DNA of 64,000 nucleotides from Pseudomonadota bacterium (GCA_016125375.1 WGLU01000008.1:62001-126000), one strand, 5' to 3'; counted from the first letter of the stretch, positions 16,051 through 25,240 are shown. A program made the numbers and translations. The notes: generated by a model not told the origin, from the letters alone.

Positions 16051-16782
16051 CTAGTCTTCGGCAGCCGGCTGATAGTTGACGAGCGTCACCATGACCTGAC
16101 GCACCAGTTGCGCACCGAGCATATAACTGCCCGGGTCGGCACCTTGGGTTACGACGGCCGCACGGGTCACCAGACCCAGCACGTTGCCGCCAGCGTCAAA
16201 CACGGGACCGCCGGAATCACCCGAACGGCTCGGCAGCGACGTGGTTGCGAACTTCTCGCTTTCGATGGTCACCTCCGAAGCGGAGACGACCGCACCGGTC
16301 AGGACGCGCTTTTCGCTCGTGTTGTAGTAAAACACGGGTGTACCGACGGCAGGCATGCCGCGCATGCCTGCAATGGGTACGCCATGTGGCTTGCTGAACT
16401 CGATCAGGGCGACGTCGTGGCTGGTGGACCAGACGACCCGCGTGGCAGAAATCCACTTACCGTTGACCAGCACCTTGACGGCACTGGCGCTCGGCGTTTC
16501 TTTCACCACGTGGGCATTGGTCACGATGCGGGTTTCGTCCCACGCAACGCCGTGCCCGAGTTTGACCATAGTACTGTCTTTGATGCCGCCCTGTACCTGC
16601 ACCACGAAAGGACGAATGTCCACATTAGGCTTGGGTACCGCGGTATCTTTCTGGAGCGGGATGGTGATGGCCGGGGGAGCCCGGAACACCTCGGGCCTGA
16701 GGTACATAACCGTCGCCGCCCCACCAGAACCTGCAATCATGCCCCAAATAAGCCAGAGCAAACATAGACCGATGGCACGCAT
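16051..16782 (-). CDS. Membrane-anchored S1-type serine protease, copy 2
   Basis: 243 residues. An N-terminal hydrophobic segment (residues 4-27) is followed by a chymotrypsin-fold domain with TNAHVVK (His), SHDVALIEF (Asp) and RSGDSGGPV (Ser). It shares the layout of copy 1, including the VWSTS/VWSAR segment before the Asp and the C-terminal SYMLGAQLVRQ versus SYMLSAMVLRQ, which argues for tandem duplication followed by divergence. Start: ATG at 16782 with GGAGG at six-base spacing and a pyrimidine-rich leader. Substrate unknown. Confidence 0.85.
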   Translation of the reverse strand: MRAIGLCLLWLIWGMIAGSGGAATVMYLRPEVFRAPPAITIPLQKDTAVPKPNVDIRPFVVQVQGGIKDSTMVKLGHGVAWDETRIVTNAHVVKETPSASAVKVLVNGKWISATRVVWSTSHDVALIEFSKPHGVPIAGMRGMPAVGTPVFYYNTSEKRVLTGAVVSASEVTIESEKFATTSLPSRSGDSGGPVFDAGGNVLGLVTRAAVVTQGADPGSYMLGAQLVRQVMVTLVNYQPAAED

Positions 16783-16895
16783 ACGCAGCCTCCATCAGAA
16801 AGGGGGGGAAAGGGTAGAATACGCACAAAAGGAAGTGAAGATCACTCAGGAGTGTCTGCCGTAAGTTATGAGGCGACGGCGAACCGATTACAAGT

Positions 16896-17198
16896 TTATT
16901 CGTTCGGGTAACCGTCTACCGGTAAAGCCACATGGTAGGCCGTGGCGATATCCCCGTCCTGGCCGATTTCCGCTACCAGAATGCTCTCTTGCCGGGCCAG
17001 ATCGCGGATAGCGTCATCATCAAAGGGCCCGAGAGGCAACTGGTGGCCATCGGCAAACGTCAACACCAGTTGGTAGCCATCAAACCGACCATAAACTGCT
17101 CCGTCAGTCTGATGGTCCAGAACCGGCAGGGTCAGCATCAGGGCACCGCTGTCAGGGTCTTCAATCAGCTCAAAGTCGAAAACAGCTGTATGTGTCAT
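16896..17198 (-). CDS. Acidic small protein, unknown function
   Basis: 100 residues, acidic, predicted soluble, rich in beta-strand-like stretches (VYGRFDGYQLVLTFADG). No recognised family. Start: ATG at 17198, with GGAG 12 bases upstream; longer in-frame starts up to 17285 would add a hydrophobic segment but overlap the divergent gene at 17251. It is divergent from a zinc-metalloprotease-like lipoprotein gene across 52 bases, which may mean shared regulation. Coding status is moderately supported by the amino acid pattern only. Confidence 0.55.
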   Translation of the reverse strand: MTHTAVFDFELIEDPDSGALMLTLPVLDHQTDGAVYGRFDGYQLVLTFADGHQLPLGPFDDDAIRDLARQESILVAEIGQDGDIATAYHVALPVDGYPNE

Positions 17199-17250
17199 TA
17201 ATTTTTTGTTCTCCAGCCCATAAAAGAGTGCAATCCATACAAGAGGAAGC

Positions 17251-18930
17251 ATGCCCATAATGAGCGCCCGTGATGACGCCCGCAAGTTTTTACAAAAAAA
17301 TAAGCTGGACGCCCGTCTTTACCGCAACGGCAACGACCCCCGCCGGGACGGTCCCGCCCCGCTGACAAAAGTCACCGAGCGACCATTCTTCCGTGCCGCC
17401 CGTGCCGGCATCGTCGGCGTAGGTGCCGCACTCATGCTTTCTGCCTGCGGATACAATCCTTACCGCCTCGCTGCAACGACCGATGTACCGGAATACGGCA
17501 CCATGGTATCCCAAGGGGTATCGGCGGTTAAGGCGGTGGACCCTAAAATGAAAGTCGTCGTTTTTGACCTGTCAGGGCTCTACACACCACGCCCGCCGCA
17601 AGACGTGCTCAAGGAGGTGGAGAAGAAGCAAAAACTGGGTGAGCAGCCCATCGATAATGCCAAGCTCAAAGCCAAACTGGACGAGGTCGGCGCGCAGGGT
17701 AAACTCCAGATCAACGTACGGGACAAGGGCGCTGTTGCCCACACCCTCACATTCGAGCAGGCCCGGCCCGAGCTGGAAGTCTATGTACGCAACGCCAACG
17801 CTTCCAGTATCACCTTCGCTCTTGGTGACGCCCACGGGCACGAGGATAAAGTCTGTCTGGTCACCACGTACCGCCAAACTGCCTCGCCGGAAAGTTTTAT
17901 GGCGGAGTTCTCGCAGAATGCCCTGCCCTCCCTGCCCACTGTCAAGGCAGCCCCCTTGCAGAAGTATGTTGCTGAACATGAGTTTGGCCACTGCTTGGAT
18001 GAGGACCATCAAGGCCAGCGCGACCCGTTCGTTCTGAACCATAAAGAGGCCTTTGCCGACGCCTACGGGCTGATGCGCACCATACAGGAATACCCGAATG
18101 CGAACATTGTTCCCCTTATCCGGGACCTGCGCACCACAAACCTGCTTTCCCGTGCGGATGTCAACCACTTTAGCCCGCCTGCATTTTACGACAAGGTCAG
18201 CGAGGTCATCACCACCCTCAAACATCAGGGTCGTTTCCAAGACCTGAGCGCTGCCGACATGATAGAGATTGCCGATGCGCTGGCACACGGCAAGGCGAGC
18301 GAAAAGTTTGCCGACCTCAACCTCGAGCAGAAGACCCTGACGCAGGAAGAGTACGACGTTGTTAAAAAAGCTGCCGATACGGCAGTGGTGGTTGATTTCA
18401 ACCGCGACATCAAAACTGGTAAGATTGTCCTTGAAGGCGAAAATGCGGAACTGTTCGACAAGCTCGATGACGGCGCCAAATCTGTTGTAACCGCCTACAA
18501 TCAGGCCGTAGACAGGTTGGAAAGCAACAGCCTCGGCAAACAAATCAACTCACATGGCGAAGCAGTACGTCACTATAACGAGATGCTGGACGAAACACTG
18601 GCCATGCAGGGTACTGACCCCCACAAACATTTGGAAACCCTTGGCTTTCACCTGCGGCTAATCCAGCAACAGGTGCGGGAAGTGGAAGACGCTTCCTATA
18701 AAAACCCAAAACTCACGGACTACAAGGCCCGCACAGCTTACGTTAAGGACACGCTGACGCAGCCGGGCAACGACGGTCTGAGCCTGTCGGACAAGTGGGA
18801 TATCCTGCAACACAGGACCGAGCAAACCGTCGACTACATCAAGGAACACGAAGCCGTGCCGGCCAAACCGACTCCCGACCGTGACCATGGTCCGGTTGCC
18901 GGACATGACGACGGACATGGCCGCCTTTAG
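17251..18930 (+). CDS. Zinc-metalloprotease-like lipoprotein with unusual N-terminal extension
   Basis: 559 residues. Residues about 1-47 are basic and hydrophilic; a hydrophobic segment then ends in the lipobox LMLSAC with cysteine near residue 65, suggesting a lipoprotein. The motif HEFGHCLDEDH near residues 243-253 fits HExxHxxxxxH, as in metzincin-like zinc proteases, with aspartate where metzincins usually have glycine. The C-terminal 300 residues are largely helical and charged. Start: ATG at 17251 after AGAGGA (short spacing); the next Met at 17260 is also possible. No close family recognised. It ends in HGH-rich residues that might bind metal. Confidence 0.7.
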   Translation: MPIMSARDDARKFLQKNKLDARLYRNGNDPRRDGPAPLTKVTERPFFRAARAGIVGVGAALMLSACGYNPYRLAATTDVPEYGTMVSQGVSAVKAVDPKMKVVVFDLSGLYTPRPPQDVLKEVEKKQKLGEQPIDNAKLKAKLDEVGAQGKLQINVRDKGAVAHTLTFEQARPELEVYVRNANASSITFALGDAHGHEDKVCLVTTYRQTASPESFMAEFSQNALPSLPTVKAAPLQKYVAEHEFGHCLDEDHQGQRDPFVLNHKEAFADAYGLMRTIQEYPNANIVPLIRDLRTTNLLSRADVNHFSPPAFYDKVSEVITTLKHQGRFQDLSAADMIEIADALAHGKASEKFADLNLEQKTLTQEEYDVVKKAADTAVVVDFNRDIKTGKIVLEGENAELFDKLDDGAKSVVTAYNQAVDRLESNSLGKQINSHGEAVRHYNEMLDETLAMQGTDPHKHLETLGFHLRLIQQQVREVEDASYKNPKLTDYKARTAYVKDTLTQPGNDGLSLSDKWDILQHRTEQTVDYIKEHEAVPAKPTPDRDHGPVAGHDDGHGRL

Positions 18931-18932
18931 CC

Positions 18933-18961
18933 AAAAAGAAACCGCCCGGGAGGGCGGTTTC
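18933..18961. terminator. Bidirectional terminator between the lipoprotein gene and ahcY
   Basis: GAAACCGCCC/GGGCGGTTTC stem (18938-18947 with 18952-18961). A run of A precedes it, giving a T tract on minus for ahcY; the plus-strand tail is weaker. Confidence 0.85.
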
Positions 18962-18977
18962 TCGTTAGACGGTCTTC

Positions 18978-20273
18978 CTAGTAGCGGTAGTGGTCGGGCT
19001 TATAAGGACCTTCCACAGCGATACCCAGATATTTGGCTTGAGCAGTGCTGAGTTTTTCCAGCTTCACGCCAAGTTTACCCAAATGCAGACGGGCAACTTT
19101 CTCGTCCAGATGTTTGGGCAGAACGTACACGTCGTTCTTGTAGTTGGTGTGGTTGTCCCACAATTCCATCTGTGCCATCACCTGGTTGGTGAACGAGCAG
19201 CTCATGACGAACGCCGGGTGACCGGTTGCGCAGCCCAGATTCACCAGACGGCCTTCAGCCAGCAGGATGAGGCTCTTGTCGCCGGGCATGTGGATTTTAT
19301 CCACTTGGGGTTTGATGTTTTCCCATTTGTAATTGCGCAGCTTGTCGACTTGGATTTCGCTATCGAAGTGGCCGATATTACATACGATGGCCTGATCTTT
19401 CATCGCCATCATGTGCTCGATGGTCACCACGTCGATGTTGCCGGTAGCGGTCACAAAAATGTCACCAACAGCGGCGGCCTTGTCCATGGTGGTTACTTCG
19501 TAACCTTCCATCACGGCTTGCAGGGCGTTGATAGGATCGATTTCTGTTACCAGTACGCGGGAGCCTTGACCACGGAATGCCTGAGCGCAGCCTTTACCCA
19601 CGTCACCATAACCGCAGACAACGGCAATTTTGCCGGCCAGCATCACGTCGGTTGCACGCTTGATGCCGTCGGTCAGGGACTCGCGGCAGCCGTACAGGTT
19701 GTCGAACTTGGACTTGGTCACCGAGTCGTTGATGTTGATGGCCGGGCACTTGAGGCTGCCTTCCTTCGCCATCTGGTGCAGACGGTGTACACCTGTGGTG
19801 GTTTCTTCCGACAGACCTTTAACGTCTTTCAACAGTTCCGGGAACTTGTCGTGCATCATTTTGGTCAGATCACCGCCGTCGTCCAGAATCATGTTCGGGG
19901 TCCAGCCGCCGGCACCTTTGATGGTCTGTTCGATGCACCAGTCAAACTCCTGATCGTTCATGCCTTTCCAGGCGAACACAGGGATGCCTTTGGCGGCAAT
20001 CGCAGCAGCGGCAGCGTCAACGGTGGAGAAAATATTGCAGCTCGACCAGCGAACGGTAGCACCCAGAGCAATCAGGGTTTCAATCAGAACAGCGGTTTCC
20101 ACAGTCATGTGCAGGCAGCCGGCAATACGGGCGCCTTTGAGGGGCTTTTTGGCACCGAATTCTTCGCGCAGAGCCATCAGGCCCGGCATTTCCTTCTCGG
20201 CCATATCAATCTGTTTACGGCCCAGCTCGGCCAGCGAAATATCTTTAACTTTATAGTCGGTAAACGTTGCCAT
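18978..20273 (-). CDS. ahcY: Adenosylhomocysteinase
   Basis: NAD-dependent enzyme that splits S-adenosylhomocysteine to adenosine and homocysteine, keeping methylation reactions running. 431 residues, the bacterial long form. Seen: [11 protein letters not shown] near the start, the NAD-binding [20 protein letters not shown] near residue 220, [12 protein letters not shown], and the typical C-terminal PYKPDHYRY. Start: ATG at 20273 ([12 protein letters not shown]) with AGGAG 11 bases upstream; an in-frame extension to 20423 has no homology. Convergent with the lipoprotein gene and transcribed alone. I looked for an SAH riboswitch upstream and could not fit one. Confidence 0.97.
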   Translation of the reverse strand: MATFTDYKVKDISLAELGRKQIDMAEKEMPGLMALREEFGAKKPLKGARIAGCLHMTVETAVLIETLIALGATVRWSSCNIFSTVDAAAAAIAAKGIPVFAWKGMNDQEFDWCIEQTIKGAGGWTPNMILDDGGDLTKMMHDKFPELLKDVKGLSEETTTGVHRLHQMAKEGSLKCPAININDSVTKSKFDNLYGCRESLTDGIKRATDVMLAGKIAVVCGYGDVGKGCAQAFRGQGSRVLVTEIDPINALQAVMEGYEVTTMDKAAAVGDIFVTATGNIDVVTIEHMMAMKDQAIVCNIGHFDSEIQVDKLRNYKWENIKPQVDKIHMPGDKSLILLAEGRLVNLGCATGHPAFVMSCSFTNQVMAQMELWDNHTNYKNDVYVLPKHLDEKVARLHLGKLGVKLEKLSTAQAKYLGIAVEGPYKPDHYRY

Positions 20274-20346
20274 AGGACGCGGCTCTCCTGCGCTTTGGTT
20301 TGTAACCGCCTCAAGATACGGGCATACCCGGGCTTTGTCCAGCCGC

Positions 20347-20379
20347 AAAAAAACACCCCCGCCATTGCTGGCAGGGGTG
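20347..20379 (-). terminator. Intrinsic terminator of the coiled-coil membrane gene
   Basis: 11-bp stem (20354-20364 with 20369-20379) with a GCAA loop on the minus strand, followed by seven T; ten bases past the stop at 20389. Confidence 0.92.
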
Positions 20380-20388
20380 CGTCGCTTG

Positions 20389-21243
20389 TTACTGGCCGTT
20401 GGGGCGCATGGCCTCCAGCGCATCCCGAACCTTGGGGTTGAGCTGGCCGAACGGCGTCACTTCGATTTGTGTGCCGGCGTTGCCGTTCCATCCGAGGAAG
20501 ATGAGCAGGTCGGCATCCCAGTCGACAATCTGGCGCACATTGTTGTCGCCGTTGATCTTGACCTGGCTCATGCCGGTGAACTGCTTACTGCCACGCTTGG
20601 CGAGGAGGTTTTCCTGCGCCTGCGGGTCCAGCTTCTCGAAGCCGTAGCAGAACCTGGACGACACGCCGGTGTAGCAGATGCGCTGCGTCTGCCAGACGAA
20701 GATGCGCTGCCAGCCGTTGAAGTCCAGAGCCTTCGAGAAATCCTGAACGGTCAGTGCCGCATCGACCTTGGACGGGTCGATGGTCGCCACCTGCGCCTTC
20801 AGGATCTCCTTACGGGCCTGCAGGTCGGTGATCTGAGCCTTCAGCTGTTCGGCATTGGCCACATCGGCAGCCAGCTGCGCCTTTTCGGTGGCCAGCGCTT
20901 CACGCTCGGCGGCCAACTTGTTGGACTCGGCCTGCAGGCGGATGCGGGCAGCTTCCACGTCGGCAATGCCGGCGGTGGCGAGCTGCTGCTTGAGCAGACC
21001 CAGCGTATCCTGACGCTCGGCGATGGTCTTGTCGAGCTGGCTGATGGCCAGTGCGCGCGCCTCGATGGCGGCCTGCAACTTGGCGGCCTTGTCGCCGCTG
21101 CTGTCGCTGCTCGCGATGCCGATGAAGGCAACCATGAACAGGCTGGCAGCCGCGCCGATGATGATGCCGCGCTGGGTGTCGGTCAGCTTCTTCCACAGGT
21201 CCGCAGCCTTGGCGGCTGCGGCTTTGAATTGGGTGTCACTCAT
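20389..21243 (-). CDS. Membrane-anchored coiled-coil protein, unknown function
   Basis: 284 residues. One membrane segment (about residues 26-44), then a long heptad-like, alanine/glutamate-rich helix (about 52-155) with [16 protein letters not shown], then a globular C-terminal domain of about 120 residues containing two cysteines ([14 protein letters not shown]) and the segment [20 protein letters not shown]. Topology suggests a periplasmic coiled coil. No family recognised. Start: ATG at 21243 with GGGAG nine bases upstream, and a pyrimidine-rich leader. Transcribed alone with its own terminator, between ahcY and rapZ. Confidence 0.82.
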   Translation of the reverse strand: MSDTQFKAAAAKAADLWKKLTDTQRGIIIGAAASLFMVAFIGIASSDSSGDKAAKLQAAIEARALAISQLDKTIAERQDTLGLLKQQLATAGIADVEAARIRLQAESNKLAAEREALATEKAQLAADVANAEQLKAQITDLQARKEILKAQVATIDPSKVDAALTVQDFSKALDFNGWQRIFVWQTQRICYTGVSSRFCYGFEKLDPQAQENLLAKRGSKQFTGMSQVKINGDNNVRQIVDWDADLLIFLGWNGNAGTQIEVTPFGQLNPKVRDALEAMRPNGQ

Positions 21244-21345
21244 GAGGAATATCTCCCACGGTGAGAGGACGAAAAGAGGATAGAGAAAACAAAAGGCAGG
21301 AGGAGATATAAATCACCTCGCCTTATTTAGGGACAATGCTGCCTT

Positions 21346-22200
21346 TTACAAGTCCCGGTGGTGGATTTGCACGTCAAAACCGTGGTCGGTATCCGTCAGG
21401 GCGCGGCCCATGAGTTCGGTCATCATCACGCTGCGGTGCTGACCGCCTGTACAACCAAAGGCGACTGTCATGTAGGTTTTACCACTGGCTGCAAACAATG
21501 GCAGTTGTGTGGCGACAAGCTCCCGCAGCTGCGTGAAGGCCTTCTCGAAGTTCTCGTCTTCCCGGATATAGGCCTGCACATCGGCTTCCTTTCCGGTTTT
21601 GGGGCGCAGGTCATCGTCCCAGTGCGGGTTGCGCAAAAAGCGCACATCAAAGACCATATCTGCCTCTTTCGGCAGGCCATGCTTGAACCCGAACGACATA
21701 AAGAACACCGCCATGCGGCCCTTGTTACCGGCCTCGAACTGGCGCTCCAGATACTTTTTCAGGTCACCCGGCTTAAAGCCGGATGTGTCAATCATACTGT
21801 CGGCATGCTGCTGGATAGGGGCAAGGAGCTGCCGCTCCAGTGCCAGACTTTCCCGCACAGGGCGGCTGGGCAGCAACGGGTGACGGCGGCGGGTTTCGTT
21901 AAAACGGCGGACCAGTACCTCCTCATCGGCCAGCAGGTACAAGATGTGACTACCCACACCCTTGAGGTTGGACAGGGCATCCAGCGCTGCTTCCACATGG
22001 GTCTTCAGGTCGCGGTTACGGGAGTCTACACCCAGTGCAAGGCGTTCAGGCAGGGCGGAAGTATCACTCAACATCGCAGGCAGCAACCGCAAAGGCATAT
22101 TGTCGATGCATTCGTAGCCCATATCCTCAAGGGTTTTGAGCGCCGTTGTCTTGCCTGCGCCGGAAAGGCCCGAAACCAGCAAAATTGTCTTTTTTGTCAT
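21346..22200 (-). CDS. rapZ: RapZ-type nucleotide-binding protein (RNase adapter / YvcJ family)
   Basis: P-loop NTPase-like protein of 284 residues. Seen: Walker A SGLSGAGKTTALKTLEDMGY at the N terminus, GVDSRNRD near residue 65, FMSFGFKHGLPKEADMVFDVRFL in the middle and AFGCTGGQHRSV near residue 250, all diagnostic. In enterics RapZ targets a small RNA controlling GlmS; in Alphaproteobacteria its partner is less clear. Start: ATG at 22200 (MTKKTILL); ribosome site weak. Normally near rpoN, hpf, ptsN or hprK; here three unrelated genes separate it from hpf and no ptsN or hprK is seen. Confidence 0.93.
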   Translation of the reverse strand: MTKKTILLVSGLSGAGKTTALKTLEDMGYECIDNMPLRLLPAMLSDTSALPERLALGVDSRNRDLKTHVEAALDALSNLKGVGSHILYLLADEEVLVRRFNETRRRHPLLPSRPVRESLALERQLLAPIQQHADSMIDTSGFKPGDLKKYLERQFEAGNKGRMAVFFMSFGFKHGLPKEADMVFDVRFLRNPHWDDDLRPKTGKEADVQAYIREDENFEKAFTQLRELVATQLPLFAASGKTYMTVAFGCTGGQHRSVMMTELMGRALTDTDHGFDVQIHHRDL

Positions 22201-22256
22201 AGATATAACCCACAGATATGCCACCTATGCCCACAGGGTAACACCTTTAACGGTAC

Positions 22257-22287
22257 AAAAAAAGACCCCGCTAAAAAGCGGGGTCTT
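22257..22287 (-). terminator. Intrinsic terminator of the multi-pass membrane gene
   Basis: AAGACCCCGCT/AGCGGGGTCTT 11-bp stem (22262-22272 with 22277-22287) and seven T on the minus strand, 17 bases past the stop at 22304. Confidence 0.92.
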
Positions 22288-22303
22288 GTCGCATGGGGGT
22301 GGG

Positions 22304-22843
22304 TCAGCTGTTGTCGCGGATGCGGCCGCTCTCGGCCTGCACGGCCAGGATGACGAACACCGCACCAAGGGCGATGACGCCCCAGATGGACGCGCCGACG
22401 AAGGTGGTCGTCAGCCCCAGCAGGAGCGACAGGCCGAAGGTCAGCACACCGGCCGAAACGGACAGGTCGAGCATGGCCATGTACAGCGGACGGTAGCTGT
22501 GGTAGTCGCTGCGCTGGACACCGTGGGTGATGGCGTTGACCGCCGCCCAGACGGCATAACCGCCCAGCACACCGAACACGCCGGCCGGCAGACCGGAGTC
22601 GACGATGCCGACCGTCAGGAAGAACGCGCTGAACAGCCACATCACCATCTGCGCGGTGAAGCGCAGCTGGAGCGTTTCGGTCACGCGCGACAGCACGGTG
22701 GCGACGCCCAGCGGGTTGAGCAGGGCGATGGTCCGGCCAACAGCGCCGGGGATGGCCTTGACGAAGGCGAGCGTCTTGTCCCGGATGATGTTGAGGTCAA
22801 ACGCCTCGTTCTCCGGCTTCTTGGGATTCGGATTCGTGCTCAT
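22304..22843 (-). CDS. Four-segment membrane protein, unknown function
   Basis: 179 residues. A hydrophilic N terminus rich in Asn, Pro and Lys is followed by about four membrane segments (roughly residues 62-78, 80-105, 118-148 and 150-170). No motif or family recognised. Start: ATG at 22843 with AAGGGA at seven-base spacing; the upstream in-frame extension is the pyrimidine-rich leader. Transcribed alone, divergent from the single-pass protein gene at 23023. The third-codon positions are visibly GC-rich compared with rapZ. Confidence 0.78.
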   Translation of the reverse strand: MSTNPNPKKPENEAFDLNIIRDKTLAFVKAIPGAVGRTIALLNPLGVATVLSRVTETLQLRFTAQMVMWLFSAFFLTVGIVDSGLPAGVFGVLGGYAVWAAVNAITHGVQRSDYHSYRPLYMAMLDLSVSAGVLTFGLSLLLGLTTTFVGASIWGVIALGAVFVILAVQAESGRIRDNS

Positions 22844-22938
22844 GAAACATTCCCTTATCGGGTGAGCAGACAAAAGAAAAAGTAGGTGATGGCAATCTGC
22901 CTCCTGTATATATCGTATACACACTTGAAGGCAAGGAC

Positions 22939-22967
22939 TTTGCGCCCCATAAAAAGCGTGCTAAGGT
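22939..22967 (+). promoter_or_regulatory. Promoter of the single-pass membrane protein gene
   Basis: TTTGCG, 17-base spacer, TAAGGT, about 55 bases upstream of the start at 23023. It is followed by a leader made almost only of C and T (about 22979-23003). Confidence 0.5.
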
Positions 22968-23022
22968 TCGCCTGCAGTACCTCTCCTTCTTTGCCTTTTC
23001 CTGTACCACGGAGACTTCTCCA

Positions 23023-23436
23023 ATGACCACCTTCTTGGCCCTGCTCTTTGTGGCCGCGTGGATCGCCCTGCTCGGCTGGCTGGCCTACAATGTGATGTCG
23101 CCCTACCGTGTGGTCTGCGCCCACGACGATCACGTGACCTTCCGTCACAAGACGAACGGCAACGTCACCTGCCAGATCATGACCGGCACCGGCACCATCA
23201 CCGATGTGGCCGTCAAGAGCATCCGCCCCGTCGGCCGCCACGGCAGCGTGCACTACCTGAGCCTGAAGCCGGCGTACATCACGCCCGTCAAGGCCGGCAG
23301 CTGCATCATCACCGTTCCCGACGGTGCCACGCTCAAGAGCGCGACCGTGTCCACGCTGTTCGGCGTGCACACGGGTCGGGTGAACTTCCTCTACGGGAAC
23401 GAGCTTCTCGTGGCGGAAATCAATCTGCCCGCCTGA
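23023..23436 (+). CDS. Single-pass membrane protein with small beta-rich domain, unknown function
   Basis: 137 residues: an N-terminal membrane segment (about residues 3-24), then a beta-rich domain of about 110 residues with repeated TGTGTITDV and VKAGSCIITVPDG patterns. Likely anchored in the inner membrane. No family recognised. Start: ATG at 23023, with GGAG 11 bases upstream. Stands alone with promoter, pyrimidine-rich leader and terminator. The coding strand is strongly GC-rich at third positions. Confidence 0.78.
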   Translation: MTTFLALLFVAAWIALLGWLAYNVMSPYRVVCAHDDHVTFRHKTNGNVTCQIMTGTGTITDVAVKSIRPVGRHGSVHYLSLKPAYITPVKAGSCIITVPDGATLKSATVSTLFGVHTGRVNFLYGNELLVAEINLPA

Positions 23437-23444
23437 ACAAACGT

Positions 23445-23474
23445 AAACTGCCCGCGTCAGCGGGCAGTTTTTTT
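23445..23474 (+). terminator. Intrinsic terminator after the single-pass protein gene
   Basis: AAACTGCCCGC/GCGGGCAGTTT stem with GTCA loop, then a T tract that runs up to the stop of the convergent DUF3137 gene. Confidence 0.9.
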
Positions 23475-24486
23475 ATGCGCTCTCAGCCGTTGTAGACTGG
23501 GGCCTGCCCAGCGCAGCCACCAGCTGCTCCAGCATGGCTGTCTTCTTGAGCAGTAACCGAATGTCCCCGGGCAGCAAGGCACTGCGGAACATGGTTGTCA
23601 CCTCGAACAGGTTATGCCGGACGGGAATCACCATGAACATCTCCTGTCCCCGGAAACTGAGCTTGATGCTGCTTTTTCCGAACAGATGCGCAACCTCCGT
23701 CAGGATACGGCGAGCCTCCGGCGTCAGCAATGCCCGCGCCTCGGCCTCGTCCTCGGCAAACACTTCGTATTGTTCCTCAAAGGCATCGTCATCAAAACGG
23801 ATGGTATCCATGCCCGGGAACTTGCCGTGGGTCCAATTGGCAAATCCGCGATCTGCCTTGACAAACACACGGTTGCCCAACTGCGCTGGCAGGGTCACCA
23901 GCACGGCAATAGCCCGGAATCCGAAGGTCAGGTCCACACTGCGGTCACCCAGCATGTGGATTTCCTCAAACGCGAGGGGAATACCGTTGAATGTTCCCTT
24001 AAATCCATCCTCTCCCGTCAGACCGATGGTAAAAGGCAAAACCCCGGATGCATGGGGACGCAGGAAAGTCAGGCGGCTGATGTAGCGGTTGGTCCATTTA
24101 ACATCCACCATGTTGAGCAGGTTCAACCCGTCCGGAAAATACTCCAGCCCCAAATGGCGGGCGACAACAGGGTAAACCTCACGCTTGTAGAAACACTGAT
24201 AGCGGAAAGCCGGCATAATAGCGACGGCCAGTCCGCTCAGGCCAACAATTGTCGCCAGCGGCATGGCGCCCACGCCCCACATCAGTTCAGCGCCCAGCAG
24301 CCAAGCCAGCACTACTACCGACGCAATACCAAGGCGCTTTTGCAGTTTGAACACCATCCGGCGGCGGGTGAGTTCAGCCTCTTTCAAAACGGGCAGAATT
24401 TCTTCGTCGAACACTTTGGCAAACCCGCGCTCATGGGGCTCGTTTTCGGTAAAACGGTACAGTTCCGTATCAATCGTATGGGCCAC
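23473..24486 (-). CDS. DUF3137-like membrane protein
   Basis: About 337 residues. Helical N terminus, two adjacent membrane segments (about residues 55-95), then a large soluble domain ending with the pattern typical of DUF3137 as I know it: FEEQYEVFAEDEAEARALLTP and later KLSFRGQEMFMVIPV. Function of the family is unknown. Start: a GTG at 24486 has AAGGA at seven-base spacing and is preferred over a TTG at 24516. It lies between rapZ and hpf but is not a conserved member of that block. Confidence 0.72.
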   Translation of the reverse strand: MAHTIDTELYRFTENEPHERGFAKVFDEEILPVLKEAELTRRRMVFKLQKRLGIASVVVLAWLLGAELMWGVGAMPLATIVGLSGLAVAIMPAFRYQCFYKREVYPVVARHLGLEYFPDGLNLLNMVDVKWTNRYISRLTFLRPHASGVLPFTIGLTGEDGFKGTFNGIPLAFEEIHMLGDRSVDLTFGFRAIAVLVTLPAQLGNRVFVKADRGFANWTHGKFPGMDTIRFDDDAFEEQYEVFAEDEAEARALLTPEARRILTEVAHLFGKSSIKLSFRGQEMFMVIPVRHNLFEVTTMFRSALLPGDIRLLLKKTAMLEQLVAALGRPQSTTAESA

Positions 24487-24545
24487 AGGGCAGTCCTTTT
24501 TATGTTCTTTCTTCAAAGACTAACAATAAACGAACACATCCCGCA

Positions 24546-24575
24546 AAAAGAAAAACCCCCGCAAGGTTGCGGGGG
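24546..24575 (-). terminator. Intrinsic terminator of hpf
   Basis: CCCCCGCAA/TTGCGGGGG stem (24556-24564 with 24567-24575) with a T-rich tail on minus, 18 bases past the hpf stop. Confidence 0.9.
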
Positions 24576-24593
24576 CTTTGTCTTTTTCAGCCT

Positions 24594-25205
24594 TTAAGCG
24601 CTTTTGGCAATGGGCTGGCGTTTGGGTTCAATCCACGCCACCTTGCCGTCGTCCTGACGGAAGACAACGTTAAAGTCGTGGGTTTGCGGATTCTGGAAGA
24701 TAAAGAAGCTCATATGCAGCAAGTCCATCTGCATCACAGCCTCGTCTACCGACAGTACCGGAATTTTACGCACGTCTTTATGCACAATCTTGGGCATGTA
24801 TTCGGCAAAAATATCTTCCGGCGCCTCTTCCAGCGACTCCTCTTCCACCACGTGGGTCACAGTCTGAATCTCGCGCAGCTGTTCCAGACGGGCAGAGGCC
24901 TCTTTACGGCGACGGCGGTGTTTTTGCAGACGCCCTTTATATTTGAGCAGCTGAACACCCAGCTTTTCCTGCGCCGCATCAATGGCGGCATACAGGTCAG
25001 CTCCCTCGGCATGGGCACGTACCACAATGCCGCTGGCGGTAGATGTTACCTCGGCAATATGGCGGTGACCCTCAATACTCAGGTTCACGGTAAAGTCCAC
25101 CACGTTGCTGAAGTACTTGTCTTGCAGCTCAGCCATTTTCTCGGTTGCGTAGTCGCGCAGGGCATCACCCACATCAATATGGATACCGGTCACTTTTACC
25201 TGCAT
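24594..25205 (-). CDS. hpf: Long-form ribosome hibernation promoting factor
   Basis: 203 residues, the long form: N-terminal ribosome-binding domain (about residues 1-100, MQVKVTGIHIDVGDALRDYA and the basic KHRRRRK at its end) plus a C-terminal dimerisation domain (about 140-200). It pairs 70S ribosomes into inactive 100S particles in starvation. Start: ATG at 25205 after AAGGAG. It follows rpoN on the same strand with a 35-base gap, the standard order, and is likely co-transcribed with it. Confidence 0.95.
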   Translation of the reverse strand: MQVKVTGIHIDVGDALRDYATEKMAELQDKYFSNVVDFTVNLSIEGHRHIAEVTSTASGIVVRAHAEGADLYAAIDAAQEKLGVQLLKYKGRLQKHRRRRKEASARLEQLREIQTVTHVVEEESLEEAPEDIFAEYMPKIVHKDVRKIPVLSVDEAVMQMDLLHMSFFIFQNPQTHDFNVVFRQDDGKVAWIEPKRQPIAKSA

Positions 25206-25240
25206 GGGAGGACTCCTTGTTTTTAAAGTGGCTCTTTTAC

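Noticed and set aside
20274-20346. SAH riboswitch upstream of ahcY
   Set aside because: I could not fit the known SAH riboswitch pattern to the leader; a covariance-model scan would be needed to change this.
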